Shown: positions 46,314-58,349 of the stretch, in pieces | How positions within the stretch are numbered: position 1 is the stretch's first letter | How the letters are laid out: the number at the start of each line of letters is the position of its first letter | Assembly (NCBI GenBank): GCA_037892935.1 | Contig: JAYXKI010000017.1 | Span: 558,001 to 622,000 of the forward strand | Direction: 5' to 3' | DNA: 64,000 bases | Source of the DNA: Phlebopus portentosus | Taxonomy: Eukaryota > Basidiomycota > Agaricomycetes > Boletales > Boletinellaceae | Notes under the pieces: model-generated | Seen by the model: only the letters and a program-made list of their open reading frames with translations | Database searches by the model: none | What the model was told of the DNA's origin: nothing | Translations under genes and position numbers: made by a program

Positions 46314-49300
46314 ATGGACACTAATGAACTATTCTCCTTTATGGATGAGCAACAACCAGAGGAGGATGAGGATTTGGGCGAGCTGAAGGACGCGGCTGGT
46401 AAAGATGAAGCCGAGCTGATTCAGGCGTTAGAACCAGTGGACATTACGCGAAAGCGCAAAGCAGACTTGGAGGACGAGGCCTTGTCGCCAAACGGCATTG
46501 AACGTCGGCAAAACGGTTTGTCTGATCATCGTGAGGAAGAGACTGACTTGCATCCGGCGGCAAAGAAGCCAAGGACGGCATCACCAGCGCCAGTTGTGGT
46601 GGATGAATTCGAGACGGAGGCAAAGCGTGAGGTTGCTGCGAGTGCAGGTCTGACTGGCACGGTTGAGGCGGGTTCTCGTCTTGAGCTTAGGCATCAGGTG
46701 CGACATCAGGTTGCAGTGCCTCCTGGCTACAACTACGTACCCATTGCCAACCACGTCCCTCCAGCGAAACTCGCCCGGGAATACAAGTTCAAGCTTGATC
46801 CATTCCAGCAAGTTTCGGTTCACGCGATTCAGAGAAATGAGAGCGTGTTGGTTTCTGCGCATACCAGTGCTGGGAAGACGGTGGTCGCCGAGTATGCTAT
46901 CGCCCAGTCTCTGGAGAATAAGCAACGCGTGATTTATACCAGTCCGATCAAGGTATGCATACCTGTTTGCTTTTTACACGCTTGCTTACAGAGTGTTAGG
47001 CACTCAGCAATCAGAAGTACAGAGAAATGCTTGCGGAGTTTGGAGATGTTGGACTCATGACCGGAGATGTGACTATCAATCCAACAGCGACGTGTTTAGT
47101 CATGACCACTGAGGTGCGTTGTGTGGAGAGTCTCCTGGCTAAATCTTTGTAACTCGTATCGTAGATTCTCCGATCGATGCTCTATCGTGGCTCCGAAATT
47201 ATGCGCGAAGTGGCATGGGTCATTTTTGACGAGATCCATTACATGCGCGACAAGGAACGAGGGGTTGTATGGGAAGAGACCATCATCTTGCTTCCTCACA
47301 CGGTTCGCTACGTTTTCCTTTCCGCCACCATCCCGAACGCTATGCAATTCGCAGAATGGATATGCAAATCTCATGAGCAGCCGTGTCACGTTGTCTACAC
47401 CGACTTCCGACCGACGCCGCTCCAACATTATCTTTTCCCGCAAGGTGGAGAGGGAATCTATCTTGTTGTGAATGAGAAGGGCGAGTTTCGTGAAGACAAC
47501 TTTAGCAAAGCAATGGGGTCGCTTGTGGAAAGGCAGGGCGAAGATCCGGCTGATCCTAAGTCGGGGAAGGGGCGAAAAGGGAAGACAAGGAAGGGCGGAG
47601 AGAAGAAAGGTACGCAAAGATAGCCGTTAAGCCTTGATAACCTTCTGACTGGTCTTTCTAGGTCCTTCGGATATCTCGAAGATCATCAAAATGATCATGC
47701 TGAAGAATTTCAATCCCGTCATCGTGTTTGCTTTCAGCAAGCGCGAATGTGAGGCCCTCGCGCTGTCCATGTCTAAGCTCGAGTTCAACAGTGCTGAAGA
47801 ACAGGATTCGATCACCAGCATTTTCGATGCCGCAATTGAAAATTTAGCACCTGAAGACCGACAACTTCCACAGATCGCTAACATTCTCCCTTTACTAAAG
47901 CGCGGCATCGGCATTCACCACGGCGGCCTTCTTCCGATTCTCAAAGAGGTTATCGAAATTCTCTTCCAAGAAGGCTTTATAAAGGTCCTTTTCGCAACAG
48001 AAACATTCTCCATCGGTTTGAATATGCCTGCGAAGACCGTTGTCTTCACCGACGTCAAGAAGTTTGACGGCACTGACTTCCGAAACCTATCATCTGGTGA
48101 GTACATCCAGATGTCCGGCAGGGCAGGGCGTCGTGGGCTCGATGACCGAGGGGTTGTTATCATGATGGTTGACGAGAAGCTTGAGCCGAGTGCAGCAAAG
48201 AACATGATTAAGGGCGAGGCAGACCGGTTGGACTCAGCTTTCCACCTTGGCTACAACATGGTTCTGAACCTCATGAAGGTTGAAGGAATTAGTCCAGAAT
48301 ACATGTTGGAGCGTTGTTTCTATCAGTTCCAGAACAACGCGAACATTCCCATGTTAGAGAAAGGCAAGTCACCGCGTAGTGAAGTCCAGGAAGTATTTAC
48401 TAACGAACCAGCTAGAACTTGAAGCGGCAGAAGAGAAAAAGGCCACAATCAAAATCCCGGACGAGAAGCTTGTCTCAGAGTACTACGAGTATCGACAGCA
48501 GCTTGATCAGATGGGAGCTGACTTCCGAGAAGTTATTACCCATCCGGCGTACAGCCTCCCCTTCCTCCAACCAGGTCGATTGGTCAAAATCAAGTACCAG
48601 AAACTCGATTTCGGATGGGGCGTCGTCATCAACTACCAAAAGCGCCTCCCACCAAAGGTATGGCTCTTCGCCTGACGTGAAGAATTCCCTTTGAGGCTCA
48701 TATTTGTATTTTAGAATCGACCTATCCCTGTCACCGAGGACATTACCCTGCATCAACAATACATCGTCGACGTTTTATTGAACTGTTCGAAAGGCTCTTA
48801 TTTACCGAAAGAGCGCAACATAACTACTCCCACACCAGGAGGTGTAGTGCCCTGTGCACCTGGAGAGAAAGGGGAGCCTCTAGTCGTTCCTGTTTTGCTA
48901 TCGACAATTGAGGGCATCAGCCTCATCCGAATATTCCTGCCTAAAGACCTCCGTCCACTGCAAGCGAGGGAGACGGCTTGGAAGAGTGTATTGGAAGTGC
49001 ATCGACGAATGAGCGACGGCGTACCATTACTGGATCCCTTGCAGAATATGGGTATCAAAGACGAGAAATTCAAGCAACTTGTCAAGTGAGTCAGCAAAAT
49101 GACAGATCTTGTCCGTCGACTTATATTTCTCTAGAAAATCGAGATCATGGAAGATAAGATGTTCTCGAGCCCACTGCACAAAGATCCTCGATTACCCGAG
49201 CTTTACAGTCTCTATGCCGAGAAGCAAGGGTGTCAAGCTCGAATACGGGAATTGAAGAAGAAGGTCCAGGCAACATTTGATGTCATGCAGCTCGAGGAAT

Positions 49301-49999
49301 TGAAGAGTCGGAAACGGGTATTAAGACGGCTAGGCTTCACGTCTTCTTCAGATATTGTTGATATGAAAGGACGAGTGGCTTGTGAGATCAGCACCGGGGA
49401 TGAATTGCTTCTAACCGAACTCATCTTTAATGGTGTTTTCAACCCCTTACTACCGGAACAATGTGCGGCTCTCCTGAGTTGCTTTGTCTTCGACGAGAAG
49501 GTACGAAATATAGCCTATACGTCTAACTTTGCATGCTTGATATCTATCTCTACAGAGTCAACAAGCAACGAAGCTTACTGAAGAGCTTGCCGCGCCATTG
49601 CGTATAATGCAAGAGATGGCTCGCCGAATAGCGAAGGTCATGATTGAGTCTAAGATGCCCATCAAAGAGGACGACTACGTTAAATCATTCAAAGTTGAGC
49701 TTATGGACGCTGTCATGCAATGGTGTCGTGGTGCCTCATTCTCCGAAATATGCAAGGTATGATGATATGCCTTCAATGCTTTGCTTCATGACGCTGACGT
49801 TGCATTACACTGCTAGTTGACCGACCAATTCGAGGGTAACATCATCCGTGTCTTTAGGCGACTACAGGAGCTTCTCAGACAAATGTCTCAAGCTGCTAAA
49901 GTCATTGGGAACGACGAACTGCGAGGGAAGTTCGACAAGGCTACTGAGATGTTGGCGCGGGCAAACTCCGTGATCTTCTGTTCGTCTTTGTATCTGTAG
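46314..49999 (+). CDS. MTR4: Exosome RNA helicase Mtr4
   Basis: Ski2-like DExH helicase that feeds RNA to the nuclear exosome. Nine exons: 46314-46952, 47000-47113, 47165-47609, 47662-48363, 48416-48657, 48715-49085, 49135-49500, 49556-49756, 49817-49999. Helicase motifs are [14 protein letters not shown] (Walker A), FDEIHYMRD (DEIH), [27 protein letters not shown] and [12 protein letters not shown]. The arch/KOW part shows [18 protein letters not shown], and the protein ends in SLYL, as Mtr4 proteins do. An acidic N-terminus and a nuclear-type KKPR stretch come first. The exon 6-7 join fails by one base (VKKIE needs a G before AAAATCGAG at 49135). Exons total 3263 nt; one base more gives 1087 residues, the normal size. 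Confidence 0.95.
48364..48415 (+). other. GC-AG intron in MTR4
   Basis: The frame LEK then ELEAAEEKK is restored only by removing 52 bases that start GCAAGT and end CAGCTAG. GCAAGT is the consensus GC donor. Confidence 0.75.
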
Positions 50000-50358
50000 A
50001 CTTGCCCATCTTCGTTTTGCTTCTCTCATTCTCTCATTTCCTTGTATCAATCATCATCTATTCCACGTTTTCTCTATTGATTATAATACACTTCATGAGA
50101 AAGCACTCGACCCGTGCAGAGACGTAAAATGCGTAAATAACATCGCGTGACTCGAGACAGAACGAGTAGTAACGAATACAACAGCCCGAAGAGAAATGAA
50201 ATGAAAGGACTTCGATCAAGGGCAAGCCCGTCGTCGCCAGAGAAAGCAGAGTGGATATACTGAAATGGAAGAAAAAGGAATAAATCCAAGGAGAAACAGA
50301 AGATCGAAAAGACCAATGTGAACTGGAACTCGAAGACGAAATGCCACAAGTCAATTAA
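50000..50358. other. Convergent 3' region of MTR4 and chitinase B
   Basis: 359 bases between two stop codons facing each other. It is purine-rich on the plus strand, and no gene is seen. Confidence 0.5.
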
Positions 50359-52741
50359 TTAAGAGCAAGCACCATTGTCGGTCCAGACGTCAGCTGAGCA
50401 ACAAACATGAGTTTTCCCTGAAAAGGCTGCAGCTGGCGGCGTACTTACCAGAGCCGCCCGGCGTATCGCCTTGCGTCCACCACTTCGCAGTCCAAAGATG
50501 TCCATCTGGATTGGTAAATACAGTAAACCAAGACAACCTTCAGAAATATCAAGCGCGTAAAAAGACTTACTGTAGGAAACTTGAGCACCTCCCGTATATA
50601 TAGTCTAATATCATGAGCAGTTTACATGATGAATAAGGTAGTCGCCTTAGAATGACTGATGGGAGTACCGTTGAAACCCAAGCGGATACTCCTCCGCAAG
50701 ATCCGGCTGTCGGTGTGGAAGACGGTGCAGAAGTTGAACTGCCAGACGGCGACGAACCAGAATTCTGGCCCATGTTGCTGCGGATGTTATCCCACTTGCT
50801 GTCGGGGAAACTGCACGCAACGATTAGGAACTGCACACGAGTAACAGGATGAAATGGCGTACTTGATATGGTTTTGGGTCTGATCAAGCACACCAAAGAC
50901 ATTAGCAGTAGTGCTGACAAGTGAGTCGGAGCTCCCCGTCTTATCTGTTGAAAGCTGTGTTTTGTAAGAGAGCCATCTCGGTGAGCTCACCCATTAAGCT
51001 GAAACGATACCGTTTCGTATGACTCACATCCCAGAACATCTGGCCACCCAGACCCTTTGATAGGACGTACTGTGCTTTGGCGGTAGCGATCTCCGGCGTA
51101 TCGTAGGAGACCAGCTCTCGCTTTGATGAATTGTATGAATAGCTGGCCACAACCGTCATGTCGTTGATGACCTGGGCTCCGGCAAGCGGAAGAGCCTTGT
51201 AAGAATAGATTCCAGCCTCGGTAGTCCCGGGACCGATCTAGAAGGAAAAGGTTAGAGAAAGAAAAGATTTGACTTAGCGGAAGGACGTACGCCGTTGTAA
51301 GACTGACCAATACCATCGGTATTCTCGAACGCTCGGCCGTAGAGTGGGATACCTATGGTGTAACAATGGTTTCAAAACAGAGGGAAATTGGTGCAGTCCT
51401 TTGACGTACCCATGGTGATTTTACTCGCTGTAGCACCGTTCTCAAGATAGAACGTAACGGCCTTGTCAGTACTGACATTGGTACGTTCGCCGCCATACAA
51501 ATTGGCTTGATGATCAGCCTAGAACAAATGAATTGCGAGAATCAGCCCGAATGTGATACTTCGATCGGATAGGAACTCACGAAGTCCAACCATGAACCGG
51601 CGTAGTCATATGCCATCAAGTTCCAGTGAGTCAAGGCTCTGTCCATCTGCGGGACATTCAAGAACGCATAATTCGCAGACCCAGCAGGTACAGCCGCCTA
51701 ATGCAATGAAATCACTTAAAAACTTATCGAGTAAATGTCAATCATTTAGACGCTTACGGTCAACTGATACGGAACGCTGTCGCCGTTCGAAGCGGCCAGC
51801 TCGTCAAAAGCCGAGCGTACGGAAGTAAGCAAGTCGGCAAAGCCTTGACCTTGCTCTGCGTTGGCAGGGTATTCATAATCAATGTCGCTAGTTCACAGGA
51901 CCTCAGAACTTTAAGCTGCAGTAAAAAAACGCATCACTCACATCCCATCGAAACCATAGTCCTTGACTATCTGTACTGCAGAATTCACGAAAGTTGTCCT
52001 CTTCGCAGCGTCGGTCACGAAATTGAAATGGCCGCTCTGCGAATAAGTCCATCCGCCGATCGACAAAGTAACCTTTAGGTTTCTGTGAACGCTATTAGCT
52101 TTGTTAGAGAATCCAAAGGATGGAATTCTCACCGGTTCGCAAGCTTTAGCAGGTAAAGCTGACACATCATTCGGTCAGTGACAACGAAGTCAGGCCAGAC
52201 CGGAACCCGGTGCATACCTGCTTAAGACACCCGTAAAGGTTATTGCCAGCCTCATCCCACGAATCTCCCGTAAAATGTTTCTGAGTAAGTCAAGCTTAGC
52301 ATTGAAATGCGCGTATATCAACCGAATTCAAGAATCACCTGCTCATCAGCATAGGAATCGGTCAAAAATATCGTGCCGTCATCTCTAACATCGGCAAATG
52401 CATAGAGGATATGCGTGAGTGGTTTGACATTAATGTCGGTAGGTTCTGATGAAATTCCTCGTCAGCGCGATCATATCACCAAAACTTCATCAAATAAGGA
52501 GAGCTAACGGAAGTTGGCGCCGTATATTCCCCTATTATCATGGGATGGGGAAGGTTAGAGAATGATGATCTCGACACAGATCGACTGTTGCTTACCAGTT
52601 AGTGAAATAGGCAGTTTGAACCTTTGCCTCCGCACGTTTATCAACAATGTCGGTTTTCGGAATTGCGGAAGCTCGTGCAACGGTGAATAGAAGCGAAGCA
52701 ACGACGAGAAGCTTGACACCCAGTTGACCGAACGTCATCAT
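50359..52741 (-). CDS. GH18 endochitinase B with C-terminal CBM5/12 chitin-binding domain
   Basis: Secreted chitinase. The start at 52741 (MMTFGQLG) gives a signal peptide ending near ARASA, and a KR site follows (IVDKRAE). The GH18 domain starts AKVQTAYFTNWGIYGANF, has LSIGGWTYS and the catalytic DGxDIDYEYP, and later LMAYDYAGSW, IPLYGRAF and GQMFWD. A Ser/Thr/Pro-rich linker leads to a chitin-binding module with GGVSAWVST, YTGGAQVSYNGHLWTAKWW, TQGDTPGG and a final TDNGACS. Ten or more short exons can be followed by GT/AG sites, for example GCAGGTATGC-type junctions near 52210 and the last exons at 50474-50518 and 50359-50404. This is the class resembling Trichoderma Ech42 in its catalytic half. 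I see no clear frame break. Confidence 0.85.
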
Positions 52742-53886
52742 CCTGGACAATAAAGTACAGAAGTAGACAGTGTCGAGTCAGTACAATGCAGTAAAAGAGG
52801 GAGGTAAGTCCGTCAGCCAAATATTTGACTCCGACAACCTGGTTTCATCCAAAATCCTGGTCCTTTATACGTCGTCCAAGTCAGTCCCGGAAGAACCCAG
52901 CCACTTAATCCGCCGAATGAACAAGGATAGGCACAAGCATAAGGACATAGGGTGACAGCACACACAACAGCGAAGTTCTCGTCTCGCAGAATAACCATCA
53001 AGATCTTCGTTGCGGAACACGGTAGAAAACAAAATCGGACTGACAGCAAAGCAGGTAAATAGAAAGCCGGAAAGTTGTCAGTGTGGGACATTGAGAGCAT
53101 TTAGAAAGAGGTAAGAGGGCACGTCGGTTTCCGAGGATCGCATACGGGTTCAAGATTTGTCGAAGATTACAGTTACCCTTGGAGCCATAAAATACATATC
53201 TTGAGCATGCGGCGGGTTGCGCATGGAGACAAAAATACATAACAGAACCAGCTTGTCATGATGCGCCATGTCTACATATAGCCAAGACGTGTAAGCTTGC
53301 ACTTGTCGCACCAACGCAAAACGAACAGAAAAAAATTGGACGATCCGGCAAATATTCAAGAACTGATCCATTTAGAGACCTCTTGAGAAGAAGTCGATTA
53401 GCGAAGCTGTGAGAAATCAAGATTTGTCTGTGACGTGGCTCGCAGTTGAGCAAAGACAAGCATATGGTATCTGCCTCTTTCCGCACTTACGCGAGTCCTT
53501 ATCTCGCCAATAGCATTCGCCGTAGAAAGTCAAGTTGCTTTTCTATGAATGGTGTTTGGCTCCGATAGAGGACTTAGAAGAGAAGCGACAGTCGTAAACC
53601 ATAATCGAATCGGTGATTGAGAAATGCTTATGTAACATTCTCTCACTTATGTAAATGAACTCGTATGCATTCCATTTCTCCGAAACGGTGACTACTGATA
53701 CATAAGGAACTTGTAGAGTGAAAGCAAATATATGAAATATCGGGGTAAATAATTGATAGCAATGGAGGATCGCAACGAGAGACATGCCCCTAAACCGAGT
53801 ATTGAGGTACCAAGGCCCGACAGTGATCCATTCTGCCAGCAGACGTTTCTTGTGGTTTATTTAGCTTGTGATTTCGTCAGAAATTA
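52742..53886. other. Region between chitinases B and C
   Basis: It holds the promoter of chitinase B (TATA at 52862) and the 3' end of chitinase C. No gene is recognised between about 52900 and 53880. Confidence 0.4.
52862..52869 (-). promoter_or_regulatory. TATA box of chitinase B
   Basis: TATAAAGG on the minus strand, about 121 bases before the ATG at 52741, within CGTATAAAGGA. Confidence 0.5.
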
Positions 53887-55417
53887 TCATTCAGGGAAAG
53901 CTTGGGATCGAACAGTCGCGATCCAGTCCGCCGCAGCGTCCGGGAACTACAGCACGGCATCAGTCGCAAATTCCGATAGGGCCAGCACACTGCATAGAAT
54001 AATAATGTGCGTACCTCCCAGACCATCACACCGGCATCCCATCCTTGACCTTTTGCTTGAGAGACGCATCCTGCTAGCGTCTCCGGATCAATAAAGCCAT
54101 TGCTCGCATCACCACTCGTGGCGGGCTTGCCGATGACGAGCTTATCCAGGTCGACTCCATTAGCGGCGATCTGGAACAGAGCGGATTCCGGCCATGTGCT
54201 GCTTGACGATGTCAAAAGGCCAGCACATGTTGTGTATTCATTTGTTCCCTCTATTGTCAATGAATGTCAGATCAATAGGCGGCGAGAGTTGACCTCATCA
54301 GACTCACGATTGTAGAACTTCATGATACCAGAGGACGGCAGACCATCAATATGATGAAATTGCAGTCTGAAAATAGATAATCATTCACCTGAACGTTGTA
54401 CTGAAGGAAAACGAGTCAGACATGGATTGAAGTCAGAGCCAGGAGCGACGCTCACCCAGTCGATCAAGCCGCCAACGTTTTCATTGACAGTTAGGTATGC
54501 TCCTCCTCCGAACTTATTAGGCGAGAACCAAGGTGCGACAGCTACACGTCATATCGAGGTATCGTGAGAATTCGGAAACTCCGAGAAGAAGCTTGAAGAA
54601 ACACACGAGCATGGGTGAGAATAAAGTCTCCCTGAGGAAGCTGGTTGCGAAGTTGTTGTGTGAAAGTAGTAAGCCATGCCTCGGCCTTGCCGTCCCCAGC
54701 GTTGATAGCGTTGAAATCCTTCACCAAAATAATTAGTGTATTGGCAGTACCACACAGAATGATAAATGCGTACCTCGTAGTCCACGTCAATACCATCGAG
54801 GTCAAACTCCTTTACCCATGCGGCCATAGTGTTTGCTGTTGCGGTAGGATCTGCTCCGCTTGATGTTGGTACGTCGGTCGAACCAAAAACGGATACAATC
54901 AATTTTATACCCGCGTCCTTGTCACGGAATGAGCACAGGAGAAAAAAATGAGCTGATAAGATGACTTACCGCATACTGTGATTTAACCGTGCTGCGCTGA
55001 GAAGCACTGAGTTGCGTCCATTCCTCAGCTTTATCGAAGGCACCCTCGGTCAGCAGGAAAGAAAGAGCACTGGAAAGGGCATCAGAAGCATTTCCCTAGT
55101 GACGAAAGGGAGGCTTACAAGACATTGAATCCCTTGAAGCCGGTAAAATAAGAACTCAAGCAAGACGTCAAGTTAAATATGATAAAAGAACAGACCTCGA
55201 CTTGCGATACATCAGGCGGTCCAGTCTCGCCAGAAACAAACTTGTCACTGTATATCACGAAATGAGGGGCTGCAGGCGTGGCCCTCTTGGCTTTGCTCAA
55301 GAACTTCCGCGCTGTGCTGTCCAAGCCTAGTGAATCAATAGGCAAGGCCAAGACAGAAGTGAAATGAACGAGAGCGCAGAAGAGAATGATCAGGGAAGAA
55401 GACGCCGAAGATAACAT
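53887..55417 (-). CDS. GH18 chitinase C, secreted
   Basis: Paralog of chitinase A. The start at 55417 (MLSSASSSLIILFCALVHF) gives a signal peptide; a pro-region with KAKRATP follows, then the GH18 domain from PHFVIYSDKFVSGETG. Exons in order read GFKGFNVL, ALSFLLTEGAFDKAEEWTQL, then IKLIVSVFGSTDVPTSS and the catalytic LDGIDVDYE at about 54780. Further exons read DFNAINAGDGKAEAWLTTF, VAPWFSPNKFGGGAYLTV and WYNVQFYN. The last parts are TNEYTTCAGLLTSSSS, KPATSGDASNGFIDPETL, VMVWE and, after an intron, FPDAAADWIATVRS with the stop at 53887. The domain is complete as far as can be seen. Its position next to B and near A makes a three-gene chitinase cluster. Confidence 0.82.
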
Positions 55418-57421
55418 GATTATGGACAAGATGTCCGCCGAGAGCTAGATAAGTCCTGAGGACAGCAGTGAAGAGCCGCAGCTAGAGATTCATATGTGTC
55501 CCAAGCCCGAGTCTTTTTATATGGCAAAAAGACCCGTCAGAAATACATGTTTTGTCTTCACAGACACAGAGAACGCCTCCATCTCGACTGAAACTTACAA
55601 CATATGCGCAGCTGAAAGACACGGCTGCCGGCATCAGTTTCACAAGGATAGTGAATGTCAAAGTGCCAGCTCACCGTCGAGTGGCAGAAAAAAGTTTGTT
55701 CAGAAGTCGGACGGAGCATCGCGTGGGGCCTTTTCTCAAAGACGCATGCGGGCGTGAAGCTAAATCTGGTCTGAGGCCTAATGCATGGCTTCGCTGGATG
55801 TTTCTCCAGGAAAATTTCAGATAGCAACGGAATACTGAGTTGGACACGTCGGCATTATGAAGAGGGGCGGGAGAGAAAGGCGCGGAAAGGATTTATTCGT
55901 GTTTACCGGAATCGGAAGTCGTAAGGCTGCAGAATTTGATGGGAGCCGACACGCAGCAGACGACCTCGTCAAGTATCCTTGCGTGTCGAGCCTGCTAGCT
56001 CAATGTTGTTCCGGCTCTCTCAGAGGCAGCATATCATATCGCCAAAATCTAGAGTGCCCACTCACAAATCAGTTGCGCACCACTTTACATTAAGTTGTGC
56101 GATAGTTGCTAATACGGGTCCTTGGAGCCAAAAGCGAGAGAAATCCGCAGAAAAATGCAGATCAGCAGATCACAAAATTCGCCGCGCCCCTGATCCGTGC
56201 CAATATAAGAGAGAGAGAAGTTTTCTTCACGGAGAGTAGATATCGTCGAGGAAGACAGGTTTCAGAGAACATCAGTTGTCCTCCATTGCAACTTTAATCC
56301 TGAGAACCCAAGAGCCTTGAAAGTTAATCGTTAATCCGGTTGTCTGTCTTCCGCGAAAGGGCTCAAGAACACTTGCAAACCACTCATAGCACATGGGCAC
56401 CGATCGCGAAGAAAGTGTAAATTAGCTATCAGAGCATTATCATTGCGCTGGCAGCCTGACGTGGCCTTTGCTTAGACGAGACGTGCCTTGTGAATATCAA
56501 GACAAGACGATGCGCGAGGAACAGTTCAGCAGAACTGCAGATAAGAGGTGCCAAACGAAATGGGGCCGTTATCTCGTAGGAGGTTATCACTTATGGGAGC
56601 AACTATGACTCCGCCGGCTAAGCGTCTAGAGTCAGACGGGGGGCCTGGGCTGCATGCGATAATCTTGGTCCATGAACCTCTTCCGCGAGTGCGTGCGCAA
56701 GTGACTGGGCGTCGACTGTGGAGGCAAGGCAAGAGTGAAGAGAATCGTCCCTGCTGCTGGAAGTCTTGCTTATGTAACAGATACTGTACATCTAATACAA
56801 TTTGGATCAGTCCAAATAGGTCCGGCTGGTATAATGTAGGGAAGATGCTATTTATAGGAAACGTATACAAATCCGAGAGTAGAAGGCATTTTGAACTAGT
56901 CATTGAAATTATTCCGATTATTCATTTTTATCCCTTTCCAGATGAGGCAAGCACCATATTAGTTCAACGTCGCCAAGCATGTGGTCGTGAGCCATTTACC
57001 TCTAGCTAAGGCAGATGATAATTGTACTAATCAGTAGTTGAAGTTTGGCTCATTAATTTACTGTATCTAATAGAGTGCCTGAAACCACTAAAGAATCAAC
57101 ATAGGAATGAGTAGGAATGAATCTTGATCGTTAAATGAAGTTACTACCTTATTACTGCTCAGTACGACTGTATAGCAGTCATCGAGTTTCAAAATGCTTA
57201 GCTTGCAAGAAACTCTATGGTTTGAGACTGTCATAAGCTGAAGGGATATACTTGAGGCCAGCATCATTTTCTAGACTTAGAAGAAGAGATCAGACGGGAT
57301 TTTCTAAGGGCACGTAATAACCACATGTTCACATATCATCATAATACTTCACTTTGCATAGAAATAAATGATACAGTAGGTAATCGCTCAAACATCAATA
57401 CGAAATATGGGAGAACGGAGT
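55418..57421. other. Long region without a recognised gene
   Basis: Two overlapping frames around 56526-57009 (153 codons plus strand, 125 minus) show no family and no exon structure. The chitinase C promoter is at the left edge. No mobile-element signature was found. Confidence 0.35.
55514..55521 (-). promoter_or_regulatory. TATA box of chitinase C
   Basis: TATAAAAA on the minus strand, 97 bases before the ATG at 55417. Confidence 0.5.
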
Positions 57422-58349
57422 TCATCTAGGAAGCTGGCGCATGCGACTGACGAAGAATCCACACTCTTCCAGATCTTTCTGCCAGTCGGAAGTATCTCGC
57501 AGACAGTTGACATCTATCTCTCCATATAAGAAATCGACTCTCCTAAACGAATCTGAAGTCTGCGCTCGAGATGAAAGCATTGAGATGAAAGCATCTATGC
57601 ACGTCCTCCTATCCTCCAGAAACCAAATCCCGTAGCGTAGAAACAACGTTTCGAGGGCTGGGCACACTATGCGAGTATTGCCTGTTGCATTATTTGTTAT
57701 CGTAAGCTCCTGAAAGAAGCGTGCTGAGACGCGTGCCCGTTCATATCGGAATTCTTGGAGAGTAGGTAGGAGACGAAGAATTTTGATTACGGTATCTTCA
57801 GGCATGAAAGCGCCACCGAGGTGCAAAAACGTCAAAAGAGGTGAAGAACGCTGAAAGAAGCTGACGAGTGGCTGGCCGTGTCGGCTTTCAATGAGTTCTA
57901 GTGCCTTAAGGGACGGGAGTCACGTTGTCCAGAACCAGTTCCGGCCCAGTATAATTCTCCATTCTCAAGTACCGCAGTCTGGGTAACAAAAGACGATTCT
58001 CCGAGCGAAGAGTGTCCGGCGCAGAAGCATTTCCTGCAAAATTGATATGAATTTCCTCGAGGAGGGGAGTAGCCTCCAAAAAGTCGAGACACGAGCGTAT
58101 GGCACTCTTCTCCAAGCATCCGAGTCGAAGTTTCAACACACTTGGTAATGTCAACCGGAGTAGCAGCGCTTTACTAGCCACTAGTTCGAAATCGCCCTCA
58201 ATTCTGACCCTTTTCAGTTTCGATGACTGTCCAACACCAATGAAAGCCTTCGTATCTCCTCCGCAAATCAGAAACAGTGTGGTCAACATCGGCATGTTCG
58301 TCAAGTCGAGGATCGGAAAATAAGGGCTGTCGTCCTCTTCGTGTCAGTA
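57422..58349 (-). pseudogene. Truncated F-box/LRR-like gene
   Basis: The minus-strand segments at 58349-57906 (ILDLTNMPMLTTLFLI, CLDFLEATPLLEEIHINF) and 57900-57422 (TVIKILRLLPTLQEFRYERA, RIVCPALETLFLRY, SMLSSRAQTSDSFRRVDF) align piece by piece with the gene at 8523-9886. The frame changes near 57905, where LDNVT should pass into PSLKALELIE. No F-box start is found upstream: an in-frame stop lies just before 58349. It is a relative lacking the N-terminal third, hence probably non-functional. Confidence 0.65.

Noticed and set aside
56526..57009. 153-codon plus-strand frame
   Set aside because: A similar frame is open on the opposite strand, with no conserved motif, splice pattern or promoter. 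Not enough to call a gene.
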